A stretch of 64,000 bases of DNA from positions 62,001 to 126,000 of the forward strand of contig NZ_JAAAUC010000006.1 of assembly GCF_009908165.1 (NCBI RefSeq). Reading direction: 5' to 3'. This DNA comes from Frigidibacter albus (lineage in GTDB: Bacteria; Pseudomonadota; Alphaproteobacteria; Rhodobacterales; Rhodobacteraceae). The notes below the pieces were generated by a model. That model saw only the letters and a list, made by a program, of their open reading frames with translations. It was not told where the DNA came from and did not search any database. A program made the translations under genes and the position numbers. Shown piece after piece: positions 40,539 to 48,852 of the stretch. The stretch's first letter is position 1, and the number at the start of each line of letters is the position of its first letter.

Positions 40539-41597
40539 TCAGCGAATCCAGCCCGCCAGATTGTCGCCGATCACCGCCATCAGTGCGGCGATGTGGGCGT
40601 CATCGTCGTTAAGGCAGGGGATGTAGGTGAAGCTCTCGCCGCCCGCATGCTCGAAGGCTTCCCGGATCTCGCCGTTGATCTCTTCCAGCGTCTCGATGCA
40701 GTCGGCCGAGAAGGCGGGGGAAATCACGGCAATGTGTTTTTTGCCTTGACGCGCCAATTCGGCGACATGCTCTACCGTGTAAGGCTTCAGCCACTCCTCG
40801 GGGCCGAAGACCGACTGGAAGGTTGTGTCGATCGCGCCCTTGTCCCAGCCCAGCCGTTCACGCAGCAGGCGCGACGTCTTTTGGCACTGGCAATGGTAGG
40901 GGTCGCCTTCCATCAGATAGCGCTTGGGCATCCCGTGATAGGAGGCGACCAGCACATCGGGCTTGCGCTCCAGCGCGGCATAGCCCCGCTCCACCGACTG
41001 CGCCAGCGCTTCGATGTAGAGGGGATGGTCGAAATACTCGGGGGTGGTGCGCACCGCAGGCTGCCGCTTCTGCGTCATCATTGCGCGGAAGAATTCGTCA
41101 TTGGCGGTCGCCGAAGTGGCACCGGCATATTGGGGGTAAAGCGGGAAGAACAGGATCTTCTCGCACCCCGCCTTCACCATCCGGTCGACCACCGACTTGG
41201 TCGAGGGGTTGCCGTAGCGCATGCAGTAGTCCACCATGACCTCGGAGCCATAGCGCGTGGCCACTTCTGCGGCCAGTTTGGCCACCTGAGCCTTGGTGAT
41301 CGTCATCAGCGGGCTTTCATCCGCCTCGGTGTTCCAGATCAGCTTGTAGTTCGCGCCAGAGCTGAAGGGGCGTTTGGTCAGCACGATGGCCTGCAGGATC
41401 GGCTGCCACTTCCATGACGGGTAGTCGATCACGCGCTTGTCCGACAGGAACTCGTTCAGGTAACGTCGCATGGACCAGTAGTCATAGCCATCGGGCGTGC
41501 CCAGATTGGCGATCAGGATCCCGATCTTCGCGGCAGGGACCGGCGGATGATCGGCAGGCGCATGCATCAGTCGGGGGGCGCGAAGGGTCTCGTTCAT
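40539..41597 (-). CDS. hemH: Ferrochelatase
   Basis: Inserts ferrous iron into protoporphyrin IX, last step of haem synthesis. N-terminal GILIANLGTPDGYDYWSMRRYL-type motif (about residues 24-45) and the catalytic His in SYHGMPKRY near 220, followed by the Cys-containing CQCQKTSRLL. 352 residues from ATG 41597; a farther in-frame ATG at 41654 adds only a short basic segment. A hairpin (40502-40509 with 40519-40526) lies 13 bp past its stop. Confidence 0.97.
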   Translation of the reverse strand: MNETLRAPRLMHAPADHPPVPAAKIGILIANLGTPDGYDYWSMRRYLNEFLSDKRVIDYPSWKWQPILQAIVLTKRPFSSGANYKLIWNTEADESPLMTITKAQVAKLAAEVATRYGSEVMVDYCMRYGNPSTKSVVDRMVKAGCEKILFFPLYPQYAGATSATANDEFFRAMMTQKRQPAVRTTPEYFDHPLYIEALAQSVERGYAALERKPDVLVASYHGMPKRYLMEGDPYHCQCQKTSRLLRERLGWDKGAIDTTFQSVFGPEEWLKPYTVEHVAELARQGKKHIAVISPAFSADCIETLEEINGEIREAFEHAGGESFTYIPCLNDDDAHIAALMAVIGDNLAGWIR

Positions 41598-41730
41598 GGG
41601 ATCTGTCCTGGGTCTGAGAGCGATCTGGCTGCGTTTGTCGGAACCGAACCGCACATAACCCGTTTTGACACAGGGTCAATCGACGGATGGACGCAGCCGC
41701 CCGCAGAAACCCGCAAGGACAGGACATTGG

Positions 41731-42468
41731 ATGACGACTGACACCCTCAACACCGCGCCGCCCGCACTGGTTCCCGAGGAGGATGCGATTTTTCTGGATT
41801 TCGACGGCACGCTTGTCGACATCGCGCTGCGCCCCGATGCGGTGCAGGTTCCGGAGGGGCTGGCAGAGATGCTGATGGACCTGCACGCGATGTGCGGGGG
41901 CGCGCTGGCGCTTGTCTCGGGCCGCGCGATGGGAGAGCTGGCGGGGTTCCTGCCGCGGTTCACCGGCCCGCTGATCGGCAGCCACGGCGCCGAAAGCCGG
42001 GGGCTGGATCTGCCGGGCGCGAGCCATTCCGTAGACCTTGCCGCGCTGCACGCCCGGTTTGCCGAGTTTGCCGCGGCCAACGGCCTGCTGGCCGAGCCCA
42101 AGCCGCATGGCGCCGCCATCCACTTCCGCAGCAGGCCCGAGGCCGAAGCCATGGCCCGCGCCTTTGCCTCGGAGATGATCTCCCTGCATCCCGGCCTGAC
42201 CCTGCAACCCGCCAAGATGGCCTTCGAGCTGCGCCCCGAAGGCGCGACCAAGGACACCGCCCTGCGCCTTGTGGCTGATGCCGCGCCCTTCGCCGGGCGC
42301 CGGCCGGTCTATCTGGGCGACGATACCACCGACGAACCGGCGCTGATCTGGGCGCAAGAGCTTGGCGGGATAGGCGTGAAGGTCGGCGAGGGTGCAAGCG
42401 CGGCGCGCTGGCGACTTGCCAGCCCCGATGCCGTCCGCGCCTGGCTTGCGGCAGCGACAGAAACCTGA
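41731..42468 (+). CDS. otsB: Trehalose-6-phosphate phosphatase
   Basis: HAD-family phosphatase that completes trehalose synthesis. The nucleophile motif FLDFDGTLVD (Asp23, Asp25) and the metal motif GDDTTDEPA near residue 196 are present. 245 residues. ATG 41731 is chosen because the HAD motif then falls at the usual distance; the frame is open 66 bp upstream. otsA follows 16 bp later, so the two steps of trehalose synthesis are in one operon. Confidence 0.95.
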   Translation: MTTDTLNTAPPALVPEEDAIFLDFDGTLVDIALRPDAVQVPEGLAEMLMDLHAMCGGALALVSGRAMGELAGFLPRFTGPLIGSHGAESRGLDLPGASHSVDLAALHARFAEFAAANGLLAEPKPHGAAIHFRSRPEAEAMARAFASEMISLHPGLTLQPAKMAFELRPEGATKDTALRLVADAAPFAGRRPVYLGDDTTDEPALIWAQELGGIGVKVGEGASAARWRLASPDAVRAWLAAATET

Positions 42469-42484
42469 ACAGGAGACGATTTTC

Positions 42485-43852
42485 ATGGGCAGGCTCATCT
42501 GCATTTCCAACCGCATCCCCCTTGGCCCCAACCCGACCGGGGGCCTCGTCGTGGCCCTGGCCGATGTGCTGGAGCGGACGGGAGGGATCTGGATCGGCTC
42601 TGCCGCCGAAACGGTCGAGAATCCGTCGGACACCTTCACCGAGATCGAGGGCGGCAAGTTCCGGCGGCTGAGCTTCGACCTCTCGCCCGAGGACAAGGAC
42701 AACTACTACGCCGGCTACGCCAATTCGGTGCTCTGGCCGCTGTTCCACGACCGCACCGACCTGATGGAAATCCGCGGCGAGTATTACGATGCCTATCGCA
42801 GCGTGAACCGGCGGCTGGCGAAGATGCTGCACGGCATCTTGCGCCCCGATGACCGGCTGTGGGTGCATGACTTCCACCTGATGCCGCTGGCGCATGAGCT
42901 GCGGCTGCTGGGGGCGAAGAACGCCATCGGTTTCTTCCTGCACACGCCGTTCCCCACGCATCTGGCGATGCAGGCGATGCCCTACGGGGCCGAGATGTGC
43001 AAATGGCTGATGCGGTATGATCTGGTCGGCCTGCAGGTCGAACGCGATGTGGTCCATGCCCGCGTCGGCCTGACCCTGCTGGGCGGGGCAGAGGAGGGCG
43101 AGGGCGATACCCTGCGGCTTGGCAAGGAGAGCACCCGCGTCGTTGCCTTCCCCATCGGCATCGACGCCGCCGACTTTGCCAAACTGGCGGCCGAGCAGTT
43201 CGAGATGCTGCCGCAGGGCATCGTCAAACCCACCCGGCAGATGATGATCGGGGTGGACCGGCTGGACTATTCCAAGGGCCTGCCGCAGCGCTTCCGCGCC
43301 TTCGGCACCTTTCTGGAACGGCATGAGGACTGGCACCGGCATGTGTCCCTGCTGCAGATCTCGCCGCCCACGCGCGAGGGGGTGAAGGCCTATGACGATA
43401 TCCGCGACGAGCTGGAGCATCTTGCGGGGCGCATCAACGGCCGCTTCGCCGACATCACCTGGGCCCCGATCCGCTACATCCACCGCCCGATCCCGCGCGA
43501 AACGCTTGCGGGCCTCTACCGCGCCGCGCATGTGGCGCTGGTGACGCCGCTGATGGACGGGATGAACCTTGTGGCGAAGGAATTCATCGCGGCGCAGAAC
43601 CCCGACGATCCGGGCGTCCTGATCCTCAGCCGCTTTGCCGGGGCCGCCGAGCAGATGACCGAGGCGCTGATGGTCAACCCGCATGATGACGAGCAGATCG
43701 CAGCGACGATGCTGACGGCGCTGACCATGCCCCGGTCAGAGCGTAGCCGGCGCTATGAGGCGCTGATGGAGGGCCTGCTGCGCGAGGATGTGCATTGGTG
43801 GTCGGAGCGCTTCCTTGCAGCGCTGGACGAGGCTGCCTTGGCCTCAGTCTGA
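42485..43852 (+). CDS. otsA: Trehalose-6-phosphate synthase
   Basis: GT20 glycosyltransferase joining UDP-glucose (or another NDP-glucose) and glucose 6-phosphate. Family landmarks: SNRIPLGPNPTGGL (donor-site loop, residues 8-21), WVHDFHLMPLA (about 127-137), GVDRLDYSKGLPQR (about 256-269) and the C-terminal DGMNLVAKEF block (about 358-367). 455 residues. ATG 42485 gives the family start MGRLICISNRIP. Trehalose is an osmoprotectant. The 3' end overlaps the convergent methyltransferase gene by 9 bp. Confidence 0.96.
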   Translation: MGRLICISNRIPLGPNPTGGLVVALADVLERTGGIWIGSAAETVENPSDTFTEIEGGKFRRLSFDLSPEDKDNYYAGYANSVLWPLFHDRTDLMEIRGEYYDAYRSVNRRLAKMLHGILRPDDRLWVHDFHLMPLAHELRLLGAKNAIGFFLHTPFPTHLAMQAMPYGAEMCKWLMRYDLVGLQVERDVVHARVGLTLLGGAEEGEGDTLRLGKESTRVVAFPIGIDAADFAKLAAEQFEMLPQGIVKPTRQMMIGVDRLDYSKGLPQRFRAFGTFLERHEDWHRHVSLLQISPPTREGVKAYDDIRDELEHLAGRINGRFADITWAPIRYIHRPIPRETLAGLYRAAHVALVTPLMDGMNLVAKEFIAAQNPDDPGVLILSRFAGAAEQMTEALMVNPHDDEQIAATMLTALTMPRSERSRRYEALMEGLLREDVHWWSERFLAALDEAALASV

Positions 43853-44674
43853 CCCCTCCCCAGGGATGCGCAGCGCATCGGCCAGCCGGTGCGTCGCCGA
43901 TCCGGGGCGCAGCGGCTTTTGCTGGCCTTCATGCGGCGCCCAGCCGGTCAGGAAGATTGTCTCGAAACTGGCGCGGATGCGGCCGTCGGGGGCGGGGAAG
44001 CTCTGGGCATAGACCTCTGCCGCGCGGACCAGCACCGGGCGTGGCAGCGGGCCGGGGCGGCGCGCGGCCAGGGCGTTGGTCTCGCCCATGCCGCGCAGGT
44101 CGCGGATCAGATGCGCCAGGTCGCGGTAATGCACCGTCTTCACCGCGGCATCGGCCACCGGCAGCGCCAGCCCGGCGCGCTGCAGCAGCCCGCCCAGATC
44201 GCGGATCTCGCCCATCGGCAGCACCCGGGGCGAGAGGCCGCCGGTCAGCGCCACCTCGGCCTCGGCCATCGCGCTGCGCAGTTCCGCCAGCGTCTGCCCG
44301 CCGAACAGCACCCCCAGGAACAGCCCGTCCGGCGCCAGCGCGCGGCGGCACTGCACGATCTGCCCCACCGGGTCGTTCGCCCAGTGCAGGCACATCGCGT
44401 GGATCACCAGGTCATGCGCCCCGTCCACCAGATCGAGCCGATCGTCATCAGGCACCACCCGCGCGCCGGGCAGCACATCGCGCCAGAACTCCGGGAAACC
44501 CGTCACGATCGCCGGCGCCGTAAACGTTCTGTTAACCTCGCTCAGCCTTTGCTGGATCTCGTCGGCCGCATCCTCGTGCAGGAACAGGTCCGCGCCCCGC
44601 GCAACCGCGCGGGCTCGGTGCAGGGCCAGTGCCTTGCGGTCAGTCAGGGGCGGAGGGGCGGAGGGGGGCAGCAT
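43844..44674 (-). CDS. Methyltransferase-like protein (NDUFAF5/BioC-related) with a degenerate SAM loop
   Basis: 276 residues resembling the BioC/NDUFAF5 methyltransferase fold: DLVIHAMCLHWANDPVGQIVQC and ALAPDGLFLGVLFG match motifs III-IV region. The glycine-rich motif I (LDLGCGxG) expected near residue 55 is absent; the position reads APAIVTGFPEFW. In alphaproteobacteria this comF-linked gene is thought to be the relative of the mitochondrial complex I assembly factor NDUFAF5. ATG 44674 shares bases with the divergent comF ATG. Function is inferred from family and position only. Confidence 0.75.
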   Translation of the reverse strand: MLPPSAPPPLTDRKALALHRARAVARGADLFLHEDAADEIQQRLSEVNRTFTAPAIVTGFPEFWRDVLPGARVVPDDDRLDLVDGAHDLVIHAMCLHWANDPVGQIVQCRRALAPDGLFLGVLFGGQTLAELRSAMAEAEVALTGGLSPRVLPMGEIRDLGGLLQRAGLALPVADAAVKTVHYRDLAHLIRDLRGMGETNALAARRPGPLPRPVLVRAAEVYAQSFPAPDGRIRASFETIFLTGWAPHEGQQKPLRPGSATHRLADALRIPGEGSD

Positions 44675-45434
44675 GGGTGCAGAGCTTACGGGGCTTCGAG
44701 AGGGAATGCAAAGCGGGCTCCGGCGCGGTTTGCGACTGCTGTTCCCGCCGCAATGCATCTCCTGCGGCGGCGCGGTGACGGAGGAGTTCGGCCTCTGCCC
44801 CGACTGCTGGCGCGAAACCGGCTTCATCCGCGGGCTCGCCTGCGACAAATGCGGAACGCCGTTGCCCGGGGACGCGGACGACCGGGCGGAGTTCTGCGAC
44901 GATTGCCTGACCATCGCCCGCCCCTGGGACCGGGGCCGCGCGGCGCTGGTCTATCGCGATACCGGGCGGCGGCTGGTGCTGGCGCTGAAGCATGGCGACA
45001 GGCTGGAACTGGCGCGGCCGATGGCGGGCTGGCTTGCCGCCGCGGCCGCGCCGATCCTGCAGGCGGGGATGCTGGTCGCGCCGATCCCGCTGCACTGGCG
45101 GCGGTTCCTCAAGAGGCGCTTCAACCAGTCGGCGCTGCTGTCGGGCGCTCTGGCGCGTCTGGCGGGGCTGGACCATTGCCCCGACCTGCTGCACCGCATC
45201 CGCGCCACGCCAAGCCAGGAGGGCCGCGGTCGGCAAGAGCGGTTCGAAAACATGGCAGAGGCGATTCGTGTCAACCCTGCTCGCGCCAAGGCGCTTGCCG
45301 GGCGAAGCGTGCTGATCGTCGATGACGTGATGACCTCAGGCGCCACCTTTGCCGCCGCGGCCGACGCGCTGCGGGCGGCGGGGGCGTCCTCTGTTTCGAT
45401 TGTGGCGCTTGCGCGCGTTGCGAAGGACGGCTGA
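44673..45434 (+). CDS. ComF-family phosphoribosyltransferase-like protein
   Basis: 253 residues. N-terminal double zinc ribbon with four CxxC pairs (C28/C31, C42/C45, C57/C60, C75/C78) and a C-terminal phosphoribosyltransferase fold with the PRPP loop VLIVDDVMTSGAT near 222-234. ComF proteins take part in DNA uptake in competent bacteria; the activity is unresolved. ATG 44673 has GGAGG 8 nt upstream and is preferred over ATG 44706, whose purine stretch is too close. Confidence 0.88.
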   Translation: MGAELTGLREGMQSGLRRGLRLLFPPQCISCGGAVTEEFGLCPDCWRETGFIRGLACDKCGTPLPGDADDRAEFCDDCLTIARPWDRGRAALVYRDTGRRLVLALKHGDRLELARPMAGWLAAAAAPILQAGMLVAPIPLHWRRFLKRRFNQSALLSGALARLAGLDHCPDLLHRIRATPSQEGRGRQERFENMAEAIRVNPARAKALAGRSVLIVDDVMTSGATFAAAADALRAAGASSVSIVALARVAKDG

Positions 45435-45444
45435 CTCCTTATAT

Positions 45445-45467
45445 GGTCCTTGACAGCTACAAGGACC
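45445..45467 (+). promoter_or_regulatory. Hairpin covering the grxC ribosome-binding site
   Basis: GGTCCTTG (45445-45452) pairs perfectly with CAAGGACC (45460-45467) around a 7 nt loop. The likely Shine-Dalgarno AAGGA (45461-45465) is inside the 3' arm, 6 nt before the grxC ATG. A promoter-like TTGCGA-N16-TATATG (45418-45445) also overlaps the 5' arm, so a transcript started there would lack the hairpin, whereas read-through from comF would carry it. Confidence 0.55.
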
Positions 45468-45471
45468 GATC

Positions 45472-45729
45472 ATGCAACGCGTTGAAATCTATACCACCCC
45501 CTGGTGCCCCTATTGCGTCGCGGCCAAACGGCTGCTGACAGCGAAGGGTGTTGCCTTCGAGGAAACCGATGTCAGTTCCGATGCTGCCAAGCGCGCCGAG
45601 ATGATGCAGCGCGCCAAGGGCCGCCATACGGTGCCGCAGATCTTCATCGGCGGGCAGGCGGTCGGCGGGTCGGATGACATCCATGCGCTGGACCGGGCCG
45701 GCAAGCTTGACGCGCTGCTGAAGGGCTAA
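45472..45729 (+). CDS. grxC: Glutaredoxin 3
   Basis: 85-residue dithiol glutaredoxin: active site C12-P-Y-C15, cis-Pro in HTVPQIFIG and the GGSDDIHAL glutathione-binding end. Reduces disulfides with glutathione. It follows comF by 37 bp. Its ribosome site is inside a perfect hairpin. Confidence 0.96.
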   Translation: MQRVEIYTTPWCPYCVAAKRLLTAKGVAFEETDVSSDAAKRAEMMQRAKGRHTVPQIFIGGQAVGGSDDIHALDRAGKLDALLKG

Positions 45730-45733
45730 GCGA

Positions 45734-45769
45734 ATGCGCGCCGCCCTGATCATGGGCCACCCCCGATGA
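45734..45769 (+). other. 11-codon mini-ORF between grxC and marR
   Basis: ATG at 45734 encodes MRAALIMGHPR and stops at 45769, overlapping the marR ATG (45766) as ATGA. In many Rhodobacterales grxC is followed by a carbon-nitrogen hydrolase gene whose product begins with a similar MRAAL sequence, so this may be the stub of a deleted gene. It could equally be a leader peptide coupling translation to marR. Confidence 0.35.
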
Positions 45770-46221
45770 CGGAGCTGGACGATCAGCACATCGAATCGCT
45801 GGCCGCGGCGCTGTTCGCCGAGGTGTTCATGGCCGACCAGCTTGCGCGCGGCGTGGTGCAGAAGGCGCTGCCCAAGGGCATGGAAATCTCGCATTTCTCG
45901 GTGCTGAACCATCTGGCCCGCTCGCAGGAGGAACGCACCCCGGCGCAGTTGGCGCTGACCTTCCATGTGACGCGCGGCGCGATGACCAACACCCTGTCGA
46001 AACTGGAGTGGGCCGGGCATGTGCATATCCGTCCCGATTGGGACGATGCCCGCCGCAAGTTCGTGTCGATCAGCCCGGCCGGGCGCGCGGCCCGCGATGC
46101 GGCGGTGGCGGCGCTGACCCCGGTACTGTCAGAGGTGGTGAAGGCCGTGGGGGCTGACAAGGTCCGCGCCGTGCTGCCGGTGCTGCGGGAATTCCGCAGC
46201 CGGCTGGGTCTGGCCGACTGA
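45766..46221 (+). CDS. MarR-family transcriptional regulator
   Basis: 151 residues with a winged helix-turn-helix: ISHFSVLNHLARS, QLALTFHVTRGAMTNTLSKLEWAGHV and the wing DWDDARRKFVSISPAGR (about 50-110). MarR proteins bind palindromic operators as dimers and often respond to phenolic or oxidative ligands. No ligand or target is evident. Its start overlaps an 11-codon mini-ORF and lacks a strong ribosome site, suggesting translational coupling. Confidence 0.9.
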   Translation: MTELDDQHIESLAAALFAEVFMADQLARGVVQKALPKGMEISHFSVLNHLARSQEERTPAQLALTFHVTRGAMTNTLSKLEWAGHVHIRPDWDDARRKFVSISPAGRAARDAAVAALTPVLSEVVKAVGADKVRAVLPVLREFRSRLGLAD

Positions 46222-46268
46222 ACCTTCGTGGCCTGGCCGCGTTGGGCTGCAGCAGAAGGACCATCGCC

Positions 46269-46412
46269 ATGCCCAATTCGCCGAAGCCCGCCGAAGAGAA
46301 ACGCCCCAAGACCACGCGCCACCAGAACGATCAGGATGATCATGAGGGCAGCGCGCACCGCCCCGAAGAGTTCAAGAAGGGCGAGCCGAAGCCGGACCCG
46401 CGCAAGGACTGA
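46269..46412 (+). CDS. Small charged protein, 47 residues
   Basis: ATG 46269 with a good ribosome site (AGAAGGA about 10 nt upstream). The product is very hydrophilic, rich in Lys, Glu, Asp, Pro and His (MPNSPKPAEEKRPKTTRHQN at the start, PKPDPRKD at the end), with no hydrophobic core, so probably disordered. Unrecognised. It sits between marR and the convergent ubiG, 3 bp from the ubiG stop. Confidence 0.55.
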   Translation: MPNSPKPAEEKRPKTTRHQNDQDDHEGSAHRPEEFKKGEPKPDPRKD

Positions 46413-46415
46413 CCC

Positions 46416-47165
46416 TCAGGCGCGCTTCACGCTGGTGGTGACGTAGTTCACGCTCAGGTCGCGGGGCGACAGCGACCACGACCAGCCAAGCGGGTTGAAG
46501 ACCATGCCCTGCCGGTCCACCGGATCCAGCCCTGCCTGGCGCAGCAGCCCGTAAAGCTCATCGGGCGTGATGAACTTCGCCCAGTCATGCGTGCCCTTGG
46601 GCAGCCAGCGCATCACCCATTCCGCGCCGACGATCGCCATCATGAACGACTTGGCATTGCGGTTGAGGGTAGAGCAGACCATCAGCCCGCCCGGTTTCAG
46701 CAACTGCCGGCAGGCGGTCAGGTAGTCCAGCGGGCTGGCCACATGCTCCACCACCTCCATGTTCAGCACCACGTCGAACTGCTCGCCCGCCGCCGCCAGC
46801 GCCTCGGCGGTGGTGTGGCGATAGTCGATCTGCAGCCCCGATTGTTCCGCGTGCAATTGCGCCACCGGGATGTTGCGCGGGGCGGCATCGGCGCCGACGA
46901 CCGTTGCCCCCAGCCGCGCCATCGGTTCGGCCAGCAGCCCGCCTCCGCAGCCGATATCCAGCAGGCGCAGCCCGGCGAAGGGGGCCTCCGAGGTCAGATC
47001 CCTCCCGAACTCTGCCGCGATCTGGCGGGTGATGTAGTCCAGCCGGCAGGGGTTCATCAGGTGCAGCGGGCGAAACTTGCCATTCGGGTCCCACCATTCT
47101 GCGGCCATCGCCTCGAATTTCGCCACTTCGGCAGGATCGACGGTGTTGGGGCTGGCAGCTGTCAT
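46416..47165 (-). CDS. ubiG: Ubiquinone biosynthesis O-methyltransferase UbiG
   Basis: Methylates two hydroxyl groups in ubiquinone synthesis. SAM loop [19 protein letters not shown] (residues 68-86), preceded by the UbiG signature [15 protein letters not shown] (31-45); the membrane-contact region near 185-215 contains [17 protein letters not shown]. 249 residues from ATG 47165. An ATG at 47180 adds five residues. Divergent from the prolyl peptidase gene. Confidence 0.96.
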   Translation of the reverse strand: MTAASPNTVDPAEVAKFEAMAAEWWDPNGKFRPLHLMNPCRLDYITRQIAAEFGRDLTSEAPFAGLRLLDIGCGGGLLAEPMARLGATVVGADAAPRNIPVAQLHAEQSGLQIDYRHTTAEALAAAGEQFDVVLNMEVVEHVASPLDYLTACRQLLKPGGLMVCSTLNRNAKSFMMAIVGAEWVMRWLPKGTHDWAKFITPDELYGLLRQAGLDPVDRQGMVFNPLGWSWSLSPRDLSVNYVTTSVKRA

Positions 47166-47228
47166 GATGGTCCTCGGCAAATGCGCCCGGCGGTAGCGGG
47201 CAATCGTTTTGCGTTATATAGTCCGATC

Positions 47229-48206
47229 ATGGACAGAACCGCAGGTCAAAAGCGCGCGCCCGGCGCCTATCTCTATCCGCCGGCTGATCCGTTCGATCAG
47301 CGGATGCTGGAGGTGGGCGATGGGCACCGCCTCTATGTCGAGCAATGCGGGCATGCGCAGGGCCTGCCGGTGGTCGTGCTGCATGGCGGGCCGGGGGGCG
47401 GATGCTCGCCGGCGATGCGGCGCTACTTCGACCCCGCGGTGTATCGCACGGTGCTGTTCGACCAGCGTGGCTGCGGGCGATCCCGCCCCCATGCCGAGGT
47501 TGCGGCCAACACCACATGGCACCTGGTCGCCGATATCGAGCGGATCCGCGAGGCGCTTGGCATCGACCGCTGGATCGTGTTCGGCGGCAGCTGGGGCGCG
47601 ACGCTGGCGCTGATCTATGCGCAGGCGCATCCGGACCGGGTGGCGCATCTGGTGCTGCGGGGGGTGTTCCTGGCGACGCAGGCAGAGCTGGACTGGTTCT
47701 ATGGCGGCGGGGCGGGGGCGTTCTGGCCCGATCTCTGGGCCGAGTTCCTGCGCCCGATCCCCGAGGACGAGCGCGGCGACCTGATCGCGGCCTATCACCG
47801 GCGGCTGTTCTGCGGCGACTACACCACCGAAGCGCGCCACGCCCGGATCTGGGCGCATTGGGAGAACGCGCTGGCGACGGTGGACCATGCCCTGCCGATC
47901 GGCGAGGCGCCGCCCGACTATGCCCGCGCCTTCGCCCGGCTGGAGAACCACTACTTCCGCAATTCCGCCTTTCTCGAGGAGGACGGCCAGATCCTGCGCC
48001 AGCGCGGCCGGATCGAGCATATCCCTGCCACCATCGTGCAGGGCCGCTACGACATGATCTGCCCGCCAGTGTCGGCCTGGAAGCTGGCCGAGGGCTGGGG
48101 CCGAGCCGATCTGCGTATGGTGCCGGCGGCGGGGCACGCGCTGTCGGAGCCCGGGATCAGCGCCGAGCTTGTCCGGGTGATGAACGCGCTGCGCGACGGA
48201 CCCTGA
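47229..48206 (+). CDS. pip: Proline iminopeptidase
   Basis: Alpha/beta-hydrolase that removes N-terminal proline from peptides. Oxyanion-hole HGGPGGG (52-58), nucleophile Ser121 in GGSWGATLAL, catalytic Asp in GRYDMICPP near 271 and His in AAGHALSE near 299. 325 residues. No ribosome site is visible; a TATAGT -10-like hexamer (47217-47222) ends 6 bp before the ATG, so a leaderless transcript is possible. The frame upstream shadows ubiG. Confidence 0.94.
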   Translation: MDRTAGQKRAPGAYLYPPADPFDQRMLEVGDGHRLYVEQCGHAQGLPVVVLHGGPGGGCSPAMRRYFDPAVYRTVLFDQRGCGRSRPHAEVAANTTWHLVADIERIREALGIDRWIVFGGSWGATLALIYAQAHPDRVAHLVLRGVFLATQAELDWFYGGGAGAFWPDLWAEFLRPIPEDERGDLIAAYHRRLFCGDYTTEARHARIWAHWENALATVDHALPIGEAPPDYARAFARLENHYFRNSAFLEEDGQILRQRGRIEHIPATIVQGRYDMICPPVSAWKLAEGWGRADLRMVPAAGHALSEPGISAELVRVMNALRDGP

Positions 48207-48251
48207 CGGCAGCGCGCCGCGTTTGTCCCCTCCCTCCTGAACGGATACCTC

Positions 48252-48713
48252 ATGATCACCTTCCCGCTGTTCCTGACCTTCCTTGCCGCCTCGGCCGCTG
48301 CTGCCTCTACGGGCTTCCTGTTCAAGCCGGGCGCCTGGTATGTCGGGCTGAACAAGCCCACCTGGACGCCGCCGAACTGGGCATTTCCGGTGGTGTGGAC
48401 GGTGCTTTACCTGTTCTCCAGCTATGCCGCGACGCGGGTGGCGGTGCTGCCCGGCAACGGGCAGGCGCTGGCTTTCTGGGCGATGCAGATCGCGTTCAAC
48501 ACCCTGTGGACGCCGGTGTTCTTCGGCGCGCACCGGATGTTCACGGCGCTGCTGGTGATGGCGGGCCTGCTGGTCGCAGTGGTGGGGATGCTGGTCACCT
48601 TCTGGGCGCTGGATACCGTGGCGGGGCTCCTGATCGTGCCTTATCTCGCATGGCTGATCACGGCGGCGGCGCTGAACCTTTGGGTCTGGCGCTTCAACCC
48701 GCGGCAGGGCTGA
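48252..48713 (+). CDS. tspO: TspO/MBR-family membrane protein
   Basis: 153-residue protein with five predicted membrane helices and the Trp/Pro-rich TspO signatures KPTWTPPNW (about 36-44) and a Trp-Asn-rich C-terminus (LNLWVWRFN). In Rhodobacter TspO binds porphyrins and helps regulate photosynthesis genes in response to oxygen. It lies 45 bp after pip. Confidence 0.95.
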   Translation: MITFPLFLTFLAASAAAASTGFLFKPGAWYVGLNKPTWTPPNWAFPVVWTVLYLFSSYAATRVAVLPGNGQALAFWAMQIAFNTLWTPVFFGAHRMFTALLVMAGLLVAVVGMLVTFWALDTVAGLLIVPYLAWLITAAALNLWVWRFNPRQG

Positions 48714-48725
48714 ACGCGATCAGGC

Positions 48726-48754
48726 TTGCAGACTCGTCGCCGCTTGCGTATATG
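48726..48754 (+). promoter_or_regulatory. Candidate promoter of the rimP-nusA-infB operon
   Basis: TTGCAG at 48726-48731 and TATATG at 48749-48754 with a 17 bp spacer, just after tspO. Transcription from here would run about 50 nt into a hairpin and terminator before rimP. Confidence 0.55.
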
Positions 48755-48773
48755 GCCCTTCAACAGCGGCGCT

Positions 48774-48840
48774 ACCGGGGTCCAAACCCGGCGGCCCACC
48801 GGAGCTTGCAACGGGCCGCCACGGCCCGTTTTTTGTTTTT
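48774..48840 (+). promoter_or_regulatory. Attenuator-like leader before rimP
   Basis: Three mutually exclusive stems: P1 CCGGG/CCCGG (48775-48779 with 48787-48791); antiterminator GGCGGCCC/GGGCCGCC (48790-48797 with 48813-48820); terminator ACGGGCC/GGCCCGT (48811-48817 with 48823-48829) followed by TTTTTTGTTTTT. The antiterminator uses the 5' half of the terminator and the 3' edge of P1. The rimP ATG is only 12 bp after the T-run, so read-through must be controlled. The P1 loop looks like a tRNA T-arm but no tRNA is present. Confidence 0.65.
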
Positions 48841-48852
48841 AAGGATCGGAAC

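Noticed and set aside
48771-48800. T-arm-like stem-loop, possible tRNA gene before rimP
   Set aside because: The 5 bp stem with a 7 nt loop resembles a T-arm, but there is no D-arm, anticodon arm or matching acceptor stem. Read instead as part of the leader.
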